Shown here piece after piece: positions 9,284 through 18,164 of a stretch of 64,000 bases of DNA. The notes under the pieces are model-generated. The model did no database searches, was not told where the DNA came from, and saw only the letters and a program-made list of their open reading frames with translations. Numbering within the stretch: the first letter of the stretch is position 1; each line of letters begins with the position of its first letter. Position numbers and translations under genes: made by a program. This DNA comes from Acidimicrobiales bacterium (GTDB taxonomy: Bacteria; Actinomycetota; Acidimicrobiia; Acidimicrobiales; Iamiaceae): positions 1-64,000 of the forward strand of contig JAUJNP010000003.1 in the NCBI GenBank assembly GCA_030448105.1. The letters run 5' to 3'.

Positions 9284-9544
9284 ATGCCCCTCACCGACCG
9301 AGACAAGGCCATCCTCGACTTCGAGCGCACGTGGTGGTCCGAGCCCGGCCCCAAGGAGGCGATCATCGCCGAGCGCTTCGAGCTCTCGGGCTCCCGCTAC
9401 TACCAACTGCTCGGGGAGCTGCTCTCCGACGGTGAGGCGATGCAGTACGACCCGTTGCTGGTCCGTAGGCTCCGTCGCATGCGTGATCTCCGCCGTCGGG
9501 CTCGCTACGAGGGGCGCTCGGTCAACGAGCGCCCGGCCCCGTGA
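9284..9544 (+). CDS. DUF3263 domain-containing protein
   Basis: Small protein of 86 aa. The N-terminal MPLTDRDKAILDFERTWW and the SGSRYYQLLGELLSD segment match DUF3263, a short actinobacterial family of unknown function with a predicted helix-turn-helix-like middle. The last 30 residues are Arg-rich. ATG 9284 lies 57 bases after the end of the HD-GYP/Ig gene, in the same frame as the HD-GYP domain. Its stop overlaps the GTG of the LytR_C gene (GTGA), so the pair is co-translated, an arrangement often seen for these two families. Confidence 0.88.
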   Translation: MPLTDRDKAILDFERTWWSEPGPKEAIIAERFELSGSRYYQLLGELLSDGEAMQYDPLLVRRLRRMRDLRRRARYEGRSVNERPAP

Positions 9545-10062
9545 ACGCCCCGCCGCGCAAGTGCCGACTCGGGCACCCTCCGGGGGCGCTCGTGCTGGCC
9601 GCAGCCGTGCTGATCGGCCTGGCCCTGCTGTCGAAGAGCTCGGGGGTGGTGGCCTCCCCGGAGGCGGGCGGAGCCAAGCCCGAGCGCAGCACCACCAGCA
9701 CCGCCTCCACCGCGACCCAGAGCACCCTCGCCCCCACCAATCCGTCCGGTGCCCAGACCACCCACCCGGCCAAGGACGTGAAGGTGATCGTGATCAACGC
9801 CTCGGGCCAGAAGGGCGTGGCCGGCAGCAACGACGCCCTGCTGAAGACGGCGGGCTTCTCCACCCTGCCCGTCGAGAACGCCATCGCCCAAGAGCGCTCC
9901 ACCGTCCACTTCGCCCCCGGGTACCAAGCCGACGCCGAAGCGGTCAAGCAGGCGGTCAAGCTCACCAGCGCACCGGTGGAGGCCGCCCCGGCCGAGCCGA
10001 TCGTGCCGGCGGCCGCCCTGGCCAACGTGGTGGTGGTCATCGGCACCGACTACAAGGGCTGA
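9541..10062 (+). CDS. LytR C-terminal domain protein
   Basis: Protein of 173 aa anchored by one N-terminal helix (about residues 14-32, LVLAAAVLIGLALL). A Ser/Thr-rich linker follows, then a LytR_C domain beginning at DVKVIVINASGQKGVA and ending VVVVIGTDYKG. The domain would sit outside the membrane. LytR_C domains occur with LytR-CpsA-Psr cell-wall ligases, but the catalytic LCP domain is absent here. The GTG start at 9541 overlaps the DUF3263 stop. The stop at 10060-10062 is directly followed by the damaged otsB. Confidence 0.86.
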   Translation: MNAPPRKCRLGHPPGALVLAAAVLIGLALLSKSSGVVASPEAGGAKPERSTTSTASTATQSTLAPTNPSGAQTTHPAKDVKVIVINASGQKGVAGSNDALLKTAGFSTLPVENAIAQERSTVHFAPGYQADAEAVKQAVKLTSAPVEAAPAEPIVPAAALANVVVVIGTDYKG

Positions 10063-10073
10063 GGCACCCGCCA

Positions 10074-10832
10074 TTGGGGGCGGACGGCCTGGAGCCCTTT
10101 CGCCGACCCAGCCGGTTGCGCCGTCCTCACCGACTTCGACGGGACCCTCGCGCCGATCGTCGATGACCCGCGGTCGGCGCAGCCCCTGGCCACGGTGCCC
10201 GGCCTGCTCGACCGCTTGGCCCGGCGCTTCGGCGTGGTGGCGGTGCTCTCGGGGCGACCGGTGGCGTTCCTCGAGGCGGTGCTCCCCGCCACGGTGCGCC
10301 TCAGCGGGCTCTACGGCCTGGAGAGCTCGCATGACGGGCTGCAGCGACCACCCCTCCGTGGGAGCGTGGCGTGAGGTGGTGGCCGACGTGGTGGCGGCCT
10401 CGGAGGCGGGTGGCCCCGAGGGCATGCGGGTGGAGCCCAAGGGCCTCTCGCTCACCCTCCACTACCGCACCCGTCCCGACCTGGAATCGGCGGTGCGGGA
10501 CTGGGCTCTGCCGGCAGGCGGCCCGATCGGGCCTGGCGGCACGAGAGGCGAAGATGTCGGTAGAGCTGCACCCGCCCGTCGCCGTCGACAAGGGCACCGC
10601 GGTGGAGGCGCTCGTGGCCGTGCCGGTCATCAGGGCGGTGTGCTTCCTCGGCGACGACGTGGGCGACCTCCCGGCCTACGACGCCCTCGATCGCCTGGCC
10701 GCCGTCGGGGTGCACGCCCTGCGGGTCGCCGTCCGCAGCGCGGAGGCGCCCCCGGCGCTCCTTGAGCGGGCCGATGTGGTCGTCGAGGGGCCGGCGGGGG
10801 CGGTGGCCTTCCTGGAGGACCTGCTCACCTGA
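10074..10832 (+). pseudogene. otsB: Trehalose-6-phosphate phosphatase, multiple frameshifts
   Basis: HAD-superfamily enzyme that would dephosphorylate trehalose-6-phosphate, the second step after OtsA. The catalytic motif VLTDFDGTLAPIVDDP lies in one frame (from about 10120), followed by LSGRPVAFLEAVLP and LYGLES. The middle WREVVADVVAAS and LSLTLHYR lie one frame later. The end, beginning near VDKGTAVEAL and GDDVGDLPAYDAL with the late HAD acidic motif, lies in the third frame. The N-terminus has no start in the DFDGT frame; a TTG at 10074 in yet another frame would need a third shift. All steps equal one extra base. It is convergent with otsA. Confidence 0.78.
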
Positions 10833-10849
10833 AGGTCGGCTCAGGGAGC

Positions 10850-12261
10850 TCAGGGATCGGCGGCCGCCTGCTGCTGGTCGGCCAGCCAGTCCGCCGGGGT
10901 GCGGGCGGCGGCGATCCGGCGCACGGCGGCGGCGTGGGTGCGGCGCTCCGGGTCGGGCATCGACAGCGCGGTGGAGGGCGTCGGCGGTGCCTCGCACGTC
11001 GTAGGGGTGGGCCCCCAGGGCGATGGCGCCGAGCTCCTCCCACGCCCCCGCCTCGGGGCTGAGCACGAGCACGCCGTCGCGCTGGTTGACGAGGGGCCCT
11101 TCCTTGGCCACCAGGTTGAGGCCGTCGCGCACCGGGTTCACCAACAGCACGTCGTAGCGGCAGAGGCCCGCGACGGACCGGGGGAAGTCGTCGGAGTCGT
11201 CGTAGAGCACGGGCGTCCAGCCGGGTGTGGCCCAGCGGCGGTTGATGTCGTCCACCACCCCCTCCACCCGGTGCCGGTAGGCGGCGTAGACCTCAAGCCC
11301 TCCCGCGAGGGGTAGACGAAGGCGCCGAACACCACCTCCTCACGCCACTCGGGGTACCGGCGCAGCAGGTCGTCGTAGGCGGCGAAGCCCCGCAGCAGGT
11401 TCTTGGACAGCTCGATGCGGTCGACCCGGGCGATGAGGCGGCGGCCGGCCAGGTCGGCGTCGAGCCCGGCCTGCGCGTGCTGGCACCGCTCGGAGGCGGC
11501 CACCCCACCGATGTCGTCGGGGTCGGGTGCCAGCGAGGACACGAAGGTGGACGGGCGCCGGCCGAGCACGTCGTCGCAGGAGGCGGAGAAGGCGTCGGCC
11601 CAGCGGGCGGTGTGGAACCCGCAGGCGACGTGGGCGGCCATGCCCTCCAGCAGCTCGAACCGCACAGCCGGAGGTAGGACGCGCAGGCCGTCGGGTGCGG
11701 CGAAGGGGTGTGGCTGAAGTGCACGGCCCGCAGATCGGGTCGCCGTTCGGCCAGGGCGGGGGCGAGGAGGGTGAGGTGGTAGTCCTGCACGAGCACCACC
11801 GCGCCGGGCGGCGCCGCGTCGGCGACGGCGTCGACGAAGCAGGCGTTGACCCGGCGGTAGGCCTCCCAGGCCTGCCACCACTCGCCATCGAACGACGGCT
11901 GGCGGGCCAGGTCGTACAGCTCGTGGTGCACGAACCACAGGGTGGCGTTGCAGATCACGTCGTAGGCCGCTCTGTGGTCATCCCGGTCGAGGGCGAGGAG
12001 GCGCACCCTGAGGCCCTCGCCCTCGACCACGGCGCCCGCCGCCGCTGCCTCGCGGTCCGCGCCGGACAGGGCGGCGGCGATCCACAGCGTGTCGGTGCCC
12101 GTCACCAGCGGCGCCAGCCCGGACACCAGGCCACCGGCGCCCCGTCGGGCGACCAGTCGCCCGTCGTCCCCGCGAGCGAACGCGAGGGGTCCCCGGTTGG
12201 AGACGATCACCACCGGGCGGTCGGCGGGCGCCCCGGATGCCGGCCGCCTGGAGTCGGACAC
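10850..12261 (-). pseudogene. otsA: Trehalose-6-phosphate synthase, three frameshifts
   Basis: GT20 glycosyltransferase joining UDP/GDP-glucose and glucose-6-phosphate. From GTG 12261 the frame reads VVIVSNRGPLAFARG, then LWFVHHELYD and VVLVQDYHLTLLAPAL up to HFSHTP. The continuation FAAPDGLRVLPPAVRFELLEG needs one missing base, apparently in a short C-run near 11710. A second missing base near 11297 restores YAAYRHRVEGVVDDINRR and LVNPVRDGLNLVAKE. Near 10975 one extra base restores the C-terminal end, stop at 10850. With these corrections the product is about 470 aa, normal length. As written it is broken. Confidence 0.8.
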
Positions 12262-12326
12262 GGCCTCAAGCTAGGGCAGCGACCCAGGGTGACTGGCCGA
12301 CCGCTGGCGCGGGTAGAGCGCGGGTC

Positions 12327-13145
12327 ATGGATGCACCGGTCGCCCTCGGCCAGGTGGGCGGGGGCTGGGCCGACGGGTTGGCCCGGGCCGGGCTCGTGGC
12401 CCGTGGGGTCGTCTACGTCATCGTCGGCGTGATCGCCCTGCGCCTGGCGTTCGGCACCCGCGACCAGTCCGCCGATGCCCGCGGTGCGCTGGCCACCCTC
12501 GCCGACCAGCCCTTCGGCAAGGCCTTGCTCGCGCTGTTGGCCCTCGGGCTGGCCTGCTACACGGCGGCGTGCGCTCTGGGTGCGGTTCGGGGGTACGGCG
12601 GCAAGAAGGCGGGCGGCAGCGACACCAAGGATCGGTTGTCGGACGCCGGCCGGGCCTTCATGAACGGGGGCCTCACGGTGGCGGCGGTGACGGTGCTGAT
12701 GGGGTCGGGCTCGAGCGGCGGCGGCAACCAGCAGGAGAAGCAGCTGACGGCGCGGGTGCTCGAGTGGCCCTTCGGGAAAGCGCTGGTGGTCGTGGCCGGC
12801 CTGGTGGTCATCGGCTTCGGTGCCGTGCAGGTCCGCAAGGCGATCAAGCGCAGCTTCACCAAGGGCCTGGACTTCGGGCGCCTGCCCCCGGGCCTCGGCC
12901 GCCGGGCCGAGAGCCTCGGGGTGCCCGGCTACCTGGCCCGCGGGGTGGTGGCCGCCGCCGTGGGGGTGTTCCTCGTCCAGGCCGCCCTCCAGTACGACCC
13001 CGACGAGGCCGTCGGCATCGACGGCGCCCTCGCCCGCCTGGCTCGCTCGGGCCCCGGGCCCATCGTCCTCGTCCTGGTCGCGCTCGGGTTGGTGGCCTTC
13101 GGCCTCTGGTCCATGGTGGAAGCTGCCGCCCGCCGGCCGGACTGA
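12327..13145 (+). CDS. DUF1206 family membrane protein
   Basis: Integral membrane protein of 272 aa. Three similar two-helix units are visible, each starting with an LARxGxxARGVVY-like segment: ARAGLVARGVVYVIVG near residue 20, a shorter divergent one near residue 105, and GVPGYLARGVVAAAVG near residue 200. This is the repeat pattern of DUF1206. The function is unknown. It is divergent from otsA across only 65 bases, so the two share a promoter region. Downstream are direct repeats and a perfect hairpin. Confidence 0.85.
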   Translation: MDAPVALGQVGGGWADGLARAGLVARGVVYVIVGVIALRLAFGTRDQSADARGALATLADQPFGKALLALLALGLACYTAACALGAVRGYGGKKAGGSDTKDRLSDAGRAFMNGGLTVAAVTVLMGSGSSGGGNQQEKQLTARVLEWPFGKALVVVAGLVVIGFGAVQVRKAIKRSFTKGLDFGRLPPGLGRRAESLGVPGYLARGVVAAAVGVFLVQAALQYDPDEAVGIDGALARLARSGPGPIVLVLVALGLVAFGLWSMVEAAARRPD

Positions 13146-13187
13146 TTGGCTCCTCCTCCGCTGGGTTGAGTTGGCTCCTCCTCCGCT
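13146..13187. repeat. 17-bp direct repeat, two copies
   Basis: The sequence ttggctcctcctccgct occurs at 13146-13162 and again at 13171-13187, immediately after the DUF1206 stop codon. The unit spacing is 25 bases. No gene is seen here. Confidence 0.7.
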
Positions 13188-13243
13188 TCGCTCCCCCGGA
13201 GCGGCTTCGCCATCTGGCTCCCGTCTCTCTTGCTGCTCCGCCT

Positions 13244-13277
13244 AGCGGCTGCGCAGCGCCCGACCTGCGCAGCCGCT
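13244..13277. terminator. Perfect 13-bp inverted repeat, probable terminator
   Basis: The arm agcggctgcgcag (13244-13256) is exactly complementary to 13265-13277, with an 8-base loop. It lies about 100 bases after the DUF1206 stop and 35 bases before the glycerate kinase start. There is no clear T-run, as is common for actinobacterial hairpin terminators. Confidence 0.5.
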
Positions 13278-13311
13278 CACCCCTGTGCTGACTCGCGGTG
13301 TAATGGTCGCC

Positions 13312-14304
13312 ATGCGTGTGGTGGCCGCTCCCGACAAGTTCCGTGGCACGGCCACCGCGGCGGAGGTGGCGGGAGCGGTGGGGCGGGCGGCGGCGGCGAC
13401 GGGGTGGGCCTGCGACGAGGTCCCGGTGGCCGACGGGGGGGAGGGCACCCTCGAAGCGTTGGGCGGCGCCAACCGCACCTCGCTCGTCACCGGTCCACTG
13501 GGGGACCCGGTGGAGGCGCCGTGGCGCCTGCACCGATCGTCGGCGGTGGTCGAGATGGCTGCCGCATCGGGGCTGGACCTGGTGGGCGGACCCGAGGGAA
13601 ACGACCCGATCGCGGCGGCGACCTCCGGCACCGGTGAGCTCATCGCCGCCGCCGTCGACGCCGGCGCCCGCCGGGTCATCGTGGGGGTGGGCGGCTCGGC
13701 CACCACCGACGGCGGGCTCGGTGCCCTGCGGGCCCTCTACCCGCCGCAGCGGCTGCGCGGCGTCGAGCTGGTCGTGGCGTGCGACGTCCGCACGACCTTC
13801 GTGGACGCCGCCGAGGTGTTCGCCCCCCAGAAGGGGGCCACGCCGGCCCAGGTCGAGCTGCTCCGTCGGCGCCTGGAGCGCCTGGCCCAGGTGTACCGGG
13901 AGGACTACGGCGTCGATGTCACCCGGATGGTCGGCTCCGGTGCGGCCGGCGGCCTGGCCGGGGGGCTGGCCGCCCTGGGCGCCGACCTGGTGGCGGGCTT
14001 CGACCTGGTGGCCGACGAGGTCGAGCTCTACGGGCACATCGAGGACGCCGACCTGGTGGTCACCGGCGAGGGGTTCCTCGACGAGCAGTCCTTCGACGGC
14101 AAGGTGGTGGGCGGCGTGGTCAAGCTGGCCGGCGAGGCGGGCGTCCCGGTGCTGGCGGTGGCGGGAGAGGTGTTCGACGGCGTCGACGGGCGAACGCCGG
14201 CGGTGTCCCTGGTCGAGCGCTTCGGCGCCGAGCGGTCCCGGGCCGACCCCGTCAGCTGCATCGAAGCGGTCGTCACCGATCACCTGGCCAGCCTCAGCGG
14301 GTAG
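13312..14304 (+). CDS. Glycerate kinase
   Basis: Enzyme of 330 aa, glycerate kinase type 1 family, phosphorylating D-glycerate for entry into glycolysis. Recognisable segments are the N-terminal RVVAAPDKFRGTATA, VADGGEGTLEALGG near residue 40, VGVGGSATTDGGLGAL near residue 125 and ADLVVTGEGFLDEQSFDGK near residue 250. The last is the strongest family match. It is somewhat shorter than the usual 370-380 aa. I chose ATG 13312 because the homologous part starts at once; an in-frame ATG at 13303 is possible. Confidence 0.86.
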   Translation: MRVVAAPDKFRGTATAAEVAGAVGRAAAATGWACDEVPVADGGEGTLEALGGANRTSLVTGPLGDPVEAPWRLHRSSAVVEMAAASGLDLVGGPEGNDPIAAATSGTGELIAAAVDAGARRVIVGVGGSATTDGGLGALRALYPPQRLRGVELVVACDVRTTFVDAAEVFAPQKGATPAQVELLRRRLERLAQVYREDYGVDVTRMVGSGAAGGLAGGLAALGADLVAGFDLVADEVELYGHIEDADLVVTGEGFLDEQSFDGKVVGGVVKLAGEAGVPVLAVAGEVFDGVDGRTPAVSLVERFGAERSRADPVSCIEAVVTDHLASLSG

Positions 14305-14323
14305 CGGGTAGCAGGTAGCGGGC
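14296..14323. repeat. Short 7-bp tandem repeat at the glycerate kinase stop
   Basis: Four imperfect copies of agcgggt run from 14296 to 14323 and include the stop codon of the glycerate kinase gene. They fill part of the 71-base gap before the amidase. Confidence 0.55.
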
Positions 14324-14375
14324 GGCGGGTGGTCAGTTCCGGAGCGGTCCGGCGCCCGGCGCCTACGCTTCGCCG

Positions 14376-15824
14376 GTGGACGACCTCGCCTCCCTCGACG
14401 CCACCGCCCAGGCCGAGCTCGTGCGGTCCGGCCGGGCCAGCCCAGTGGAGCTGGTCGACGCGGCCGTCGCCCGGATCGAGCGGATCAACCCCGAGCTCAA
14501 CGCCGTCATCCACGAGCGCTTCGACCGAGCCCGTGCCGAGGCGGCCGGGGCCCTGCCCGACGGGCCCTTCCGGGGCGTGCCGTTCCTGCTGAAGGACCTC
14601 GACGGCACCTCCGCCGGCGACCCCTACCACGCCGGCACCCGCTTCCTCCGGGACCACCACTACGTCGCCGAGCACGACACCTGGCTCACCGCCCGCTTCC
14701 GGGCCGCCGGGCTGGTGGTGCTGGGACGCACGAACACCCCCGAGCTGGGGCTGATCCCCAGCACCGAGCCCGAGGTGACCGGGCCCACCCGCAATCCGTG
14801 GGACCCCGGCCGGTCGGCGGGGGGGTCGAGCGGCGGGTCGGCGGCGGCGGTGGCGGCGGGGCTCGTGCCCTTCGCCCACGCCGGCGACGGCGGCGGGTCG
14901 ATCCGCATCCCGGCCAGCGCATGCGGGCTGGTGGGGCTGAAGCCGTCGCGGGGACGCTCGTCGATGGGCCCCGAGGTCGGGGAGGCGTGGGGTGGGCTGG
15001 TGGCCCGGCTGGTGGTCAGCCGGTCGGTGCGCGACACCGCCGCCGCCCTCGACGCCGTCGCCGGCACGGCGCCCGGCGACCCCTACGCGGCGCCGCCTCC
15101 CGCCCGGCCCTACGTCGCCGAGCTGGGGGCGGACCCCGGCCGGTTGCGCATCGGCACCGCCACCACCACGGCCGGCGTCGACACGCACCCCGATTGCGTC
15201 ACCGCAGTGGAGGCGGCCGCCGCCCTGCTCTCCTCTCTCGGCCACGACGTGGAGAGCTCGGCGCCGGAGGCGCTCGGCGAGGACACGACCGGCCCGTTCA
15301 TCACCTGCTTCGGGGCCTGGACGGCCGCCGACCTGGTGCACCTCGGCGAGATGGTCGGGGAGCCCGTGACCGCCGACGGTGTCGAGCCCGGCACCTGGGC
15401 GGTGGCCGAGATGGGCCGCACCGTCAGCGGGGTGGACTACCTGCGCGCCCTCGACACCCTCCACGGGTTGAGCCGCCGGTTCGCCCGCTGGTGGGCCGAC
15501 CCGGCCGAGGGGGGCGAAGGCTTCGACCTGCTGCTCACCCCGACCATCCCCGAGCCCCCACTCGTCCTCGGCCAGTTCGTCGCCACCCCCGACAACCCGC
15601 TCCAGGGCCTGTTCCGCTCGGCGGCGGTCGTGCCGTTCACCGCGCCGTTCAACATCACCGGCCAGCCGGCGATCTCCCTGCCCCTGCACTGGACCGGCGA
15701 CGGCCTTCCCGTCGGGGTGCAGCTGGTGGCGTCCACCGGTCGCGAGGACCAGCTGATCGCGGTGGCCGCCCAGCTCGAGGCGGCCGCCCCCTGGGCCGAT
15801 CGCCGCCCCCTGGTCCACGCCTAA
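14376..15824 (+). CDS. Amidase, amidase-signature family
   Basis: Hydrolase of 482 aa acting on an unidentified amide. The Ser-cisSer-Lys triad is visible: Lys in PFLLKDLDG (about residue 74), the Gly/Ser-rich [18 protein letters not shown] (about residue 150), and the nucleophile region [17 protein letters not shown] (about residue 168). The C-terminal part has [15 protein letters not shown], also typical. The GTG start at 14376 gives the usual N-terminus [20 protein letters not shown]. It is followed 9 bases later by the AI-2E permease gene, probably in one transcript. Confidence 0.92.
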   Translation: MDDLASLDATAQAELVRSGRASPVELVDAAVARIERINPELNAVIHERFDRARAEAAGALPDGPFRGVPFLLKDLDGTSAGDPYHAGTRFLRDHHYVAEHDTWLTARFRAAGLVVLGRTNTPELGLIPSTEPEVTGPTRNPWDPGRSAGGSSGGSAAAVAAGLVPFAHAGDGGGSIRIPASACGLVGLKPSRGRSSMGPEVGEAWGGLVARLVVSRSVRDTAAALDAVAGTAPGDPYAAPPPARPYVAELGADPGRLRIGTATTTAGVDTHPDCVTAVEAAAALLSSLGHDVESSAPEALGEDTTGPFITCFGAWTAADLVHLGEMVGEPVTADGVEPGTWAVAEMGRTVSGVDYLRALDTLHGLSRRFARWWADPAEGGEGFDLLLTPTIPEPPLVLGQFVATPDNPLQGLFRSAAVVPFTAPFNITGQPAISLPLHWTGDGLPVGVQLVASTGREDQLIAVAAQLEAAAPWADRRPLVHA

Positions 15825-15833
15825 CCTCATCCC

Positions 15834-16982
15834 GTGGAGGAGCGGATCCGGACGGTAGGCCGAGCGGCCTGGTGGGTGATCGGCATCGCCGGCGTGCTCA
15901 CCCTGATCGGGTTCCTCGCCTACCAGCTGCGGGTGGTGTTCCCGCCCCTCGTGCTGGCCGCCATCATCGTGTTCCTCCTCAACCCCATCGTCACCTGGCT
16001 GCACGGGCGGGGCGTGCCGCGGGTGATCGGCACCGCCCTCACCTACCTTGCGTTCTTCGCCATCGTCGTCGGGCTGGGGCTGCTGCTCTCGCCGCTCGTG
16101 TCCCAGCAGTTCGACGAGCTCTCGGAGCGGTTCCCCGAGGTTCGCGCCGACGTCGAGGACACCATCGACGAGTACCACGACAAGTCGGTGGAGAACGACT
16201 GGATCGTGAAGGTCCCCACCGTGAAGGAGATCGAGGACCAGGCCGGCGGGGGCGACCGCAAGCTCTCGGAGCGGGTCACCACCCTGCGCAAGCTGGGCGC
16301 CCGGGTCTTCCACGTGGGCCTGATCTTCCTGCTCGGCCCCATCGTCGCCTTCTACCTCCTGATCGACCTGCCCTCGATACGACGATCGTGCGAGGCGCTC
16401 GTCCCCGAGGGGTCCAGGTCCCGCGTGCTGCTGCTCGCCCAGCGGCTCAACCTGGTGGTGGGCGGGTTCTTCCGGGGCCAGCTGGCGGTGGCGCTGATCG
16501 TGGGGGTGATGGTGTCGATCGGCCTGGCCGTCATCGGGCTGCCGCTGTGGCTGATCGTGGGCATGATCGCCGGCCTGTTCAACATCGTGCCCCTGATCGG
16601 CCCCTACATCGGGGCCGTCCCGGGCATCGTGATCGCCCTCACCACCAAGGACCTGCGGGCGGCGGTGGGCGTGGCCGTGGTGATGATCGTGGCCCAGCAG
16701 ATCGACAACCACTTCATCACCCCGGCGGTCATGCGCCGGGCCGTGCAGCTCCACCCGGCGGCGGTGGTGATGGCGCTGCTGGCGTTCGGCACGCTCGGCG
16801 GCTTCTTCGGGTTGCTCCTCGCCGTGCCCCTCACCGCCACGTTCAAGGTCCTGGGCGGCCACCTGTGGCGCCGCTACGTGATGGGGGTGAGCGTGCCGGG
16901 GCTCGACGAGCCCGACGAAGAACCGCCCCCGGAGGACCGAGGCCCGCCGCCCCGGGAGGAGGCGGCGCCGGCACCGGCCTGA
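15834..16982 (+). CDS. AI-2E/PerM family transporter
   Basis: Membrane protein of 382 aa. The pattern is two or three N-terminal helices, a polar insert (about residues 95-155), then a C-terminal helical block with VGGFFRGQLAVALIVG, FNIVPLIGPYIGAVPG and the QQIDNHFITPAVM segment, which marks the AI-2E transporter (UPF0118) family. Family roles are diverse and mostly unproven. The last 40 residues are acidic and Pro-rich. Its GTG start is 9 bases after the amidase stop. Confidence 0.88.
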   Translation: MEERIRTVGRAAWWVIGIAGVLTLIGFLAYQLRVVFPPLVLAAIIVFLLNPIVTWLHGRGVPRVIGTALTYLAFFAIVVGLGLLLSPLVSQQFDELSERFPEVRADVEDTIDEYHDKSVENDWIVKVPTVKEIEDQAGGGDRKLSERVTTLRKLGARVFHVGLIFLLGPIVAFYLLIDLPSIRRSCEALVPEGSRSRVLLLAQRLNLVVGGFFRGQLAVALIVGVMVSIGLAVIGLPLWLIVGMIAGLFNIVPLIGPYIGAVPGIVIALTTKDLRAAVGVAVVMIVAQQIDNHFITPAVMRRAVQLHPAAVVMALLAFGTLGGFFGLLLAVPLTATFKVLGGHLWRRYVMGVSVPGLDEPDEEPPPEDRGPPPREEAAPAPA

Positions 16983-17053
16983 GGCGACGGCGGGCGGAAC
17001 CCGTTGCCGCCACGGTTACGCTCTCGCCCACCCCGCTCGCCTGGAGGGATCCT

Positions 17054-17329
17054 GTGACCGTCACCGTCCGCGTGCCCACCACCCTGCGCACCCTCACCGC
17101 TGGCGCGTCGGAGGTCGCGGTCGACGGTTCCACCGTCGGCGAGGTGCTGGACGGCCTCGAGGGTGCCCACCCCGGGTTCAAGTCCCGCCTGTTCGACGAC
17201 GAGGGCCAGCTGCGCCGCTTCGTGAACGTGTTCGTGGCCGACGACGACGTCCGCTTCCTCGCCGGCCTCGACACCCCCGTGCCCGACGGGGAGACCGTGG
17301 CCATCATCCCTGCCGTCGCCGGGGGCTAG
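17054..17329 (+). CDS. MoaD/ThiS-like ubiquitin-fold protein
   Basis: Protein of 91 aa with the beta-grasp sulfur-carrier fold. It has VTVTVRVPTTLRTLTAG at the N-terminus, FVNVFVADDDVRFLAGLDT in the middle and ends PDGETVAIIPAVAGG. The C-terminal Gly-Gly is what an E1-like enzyme (MoeB/ThiF) would adenylate. The length and FVNVFV segment resemble the CysO/MoaD-like carriers of actinobacterial cysteine or cofactor synthesis; the partner protease or synthase is not nearby. The GTG start is preceded by ggaggg at 17043-17048. Confidence 0.85.
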   Translation: MTVTVRVPTTLRTLTAGASEVAVDGSTVGEVLDGLEGAHPGFKSRLFDDEGQLRRFVNVFVADDDVRFLAGLDTPVPDGETVAIIPAVAGG

Positions 17330-17372
17330 GCATCACCCCCGGCGGGGTCGGGTCGTGTCGCCCCCGCCGTGG

Positions 17373-18164
17373 TCATGCCAGGTCGGCCAGCCACCTTCGG
17401 AGGGCGGCGGCGTCGTCGGCGAGCTGGCCCGGGTCGTCGCCGCGGACGAACTCGAGCATGGCCCCCGTGGGCCCGGGCCACCTGCGATTCGTGGCGGCCA
17501 CCCGACGGAGCGCCGCCGGCCACAGCGCCGCCCCCGCTTCCAGGGCGAGGCGGTCCTCGGGCGATCGCCACCAGAACACGTGCAGGTGGGACAGCTCCGC
17601 CACGACGGCGTCGAGCTCGGCGAGGGAGTGCTCGGGTCGGTCGTTGGGCGCCGGCTGCCAGTACGTGAACAGGTTGGGAGCGCCGACGTCGGCGAGGACC
17701 CGGCGGGCCGACGCCGCCGTCTCGGTCAGCGTGTCGGGGTGGAACTCGAGGGAGAGGCGTAGCCCCCGCGCTGCTGCCGCCTCCGCCCAGCGGGCGAGCT
17801 GGTCGTTCACCGGCTCCCGATCGGGGGGGCCGGCGCCGGCACCGACGCCGTACGCGCACCACACCCGCACGTTGGGCGCCCCCAACGCCCCCGCGGTGTC
17901 CCACACCGCCTCGGTGTCGCCGTCCTCGGACTGCCCCGCGTAGAGGTAGGACCCGTAGGACAGCACCTGGAGCCCGGCATCGGCGGTGCACCGGGCGACG
18001 TCGGCGGCGGTGGCCAGCGCCCCGGCGGGCACGTGGACGTCGGCGCCCCACTCGATGCCGAGCAGGCCGGCGCCGGCGGCCAGCGCCACCACCTCGGCCG
18101 CCGGTAGCTGGCGGAAGGTCACCGAGCACAGGCCAGGCAGGATGCGCGCCGCGGGTTGGTTCAC
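17373..18164 (-). CDS. Sugar phosphate isomerase/epimerase (TIM-barrel) family protein
   Basis: Protein of 263 aa with the xylose-isomerase-like TIM-barrel pattern. It starts GLCSVTFRQLPAAEVVALAA, contains GIEWGADVHVP near residue 35, an LSLEFHPDTLTET segment near residue 140 with a likely metal-ligand Glu, and HLHVFWW near residue 195. The reaction is unknown. The GTG start at 18164 overlaps the stop of the dehydrogenase gene, so the two probably act on the same sugar-acid or polyol. Confidence 0.82.
   Translation of the reverse strand: MNQPAARILPGLCSVTFRQLPAAEVVALAAGAGLLGIEWGADVHVPAGALATAADVARCTADAGLQVLSYGSYLYAGQSEDGDTEAVWDTAGALGAPNVRVWCAYGVGAGAGPPDREPVNDQLARWAEAAAARGLRLSLEFHPDTLTETAASARRVLADVGAPNLFTYWQPAPNDRPEHSLAELDAVVAELSHLHVFWWRSPEDRLALEAGAALWPAALRRVAATNRRWPGPTGAMLEFVRGDDPGQLADDAAALRRWLADLA

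Noticed and set aside
7283-9544. One continuous reading frame joining the HD-GYP protein to DUF3263
   Set aside because: The middle translates to low-complexity Arg/Pro sequence while the linker and Ig-like domain read sensibly one frame away with their own stop at 9227. DUF3263 has its own ATG and is a stand-alone family.
14798-17329. 843-codon plus-strand frame covering amidase and permease genes
   Set aside because: Only its last 91 codons, from GTG 17054, form a real protein (MoaD/ThiS-like). The rest is out of frame with two well-supported genes.
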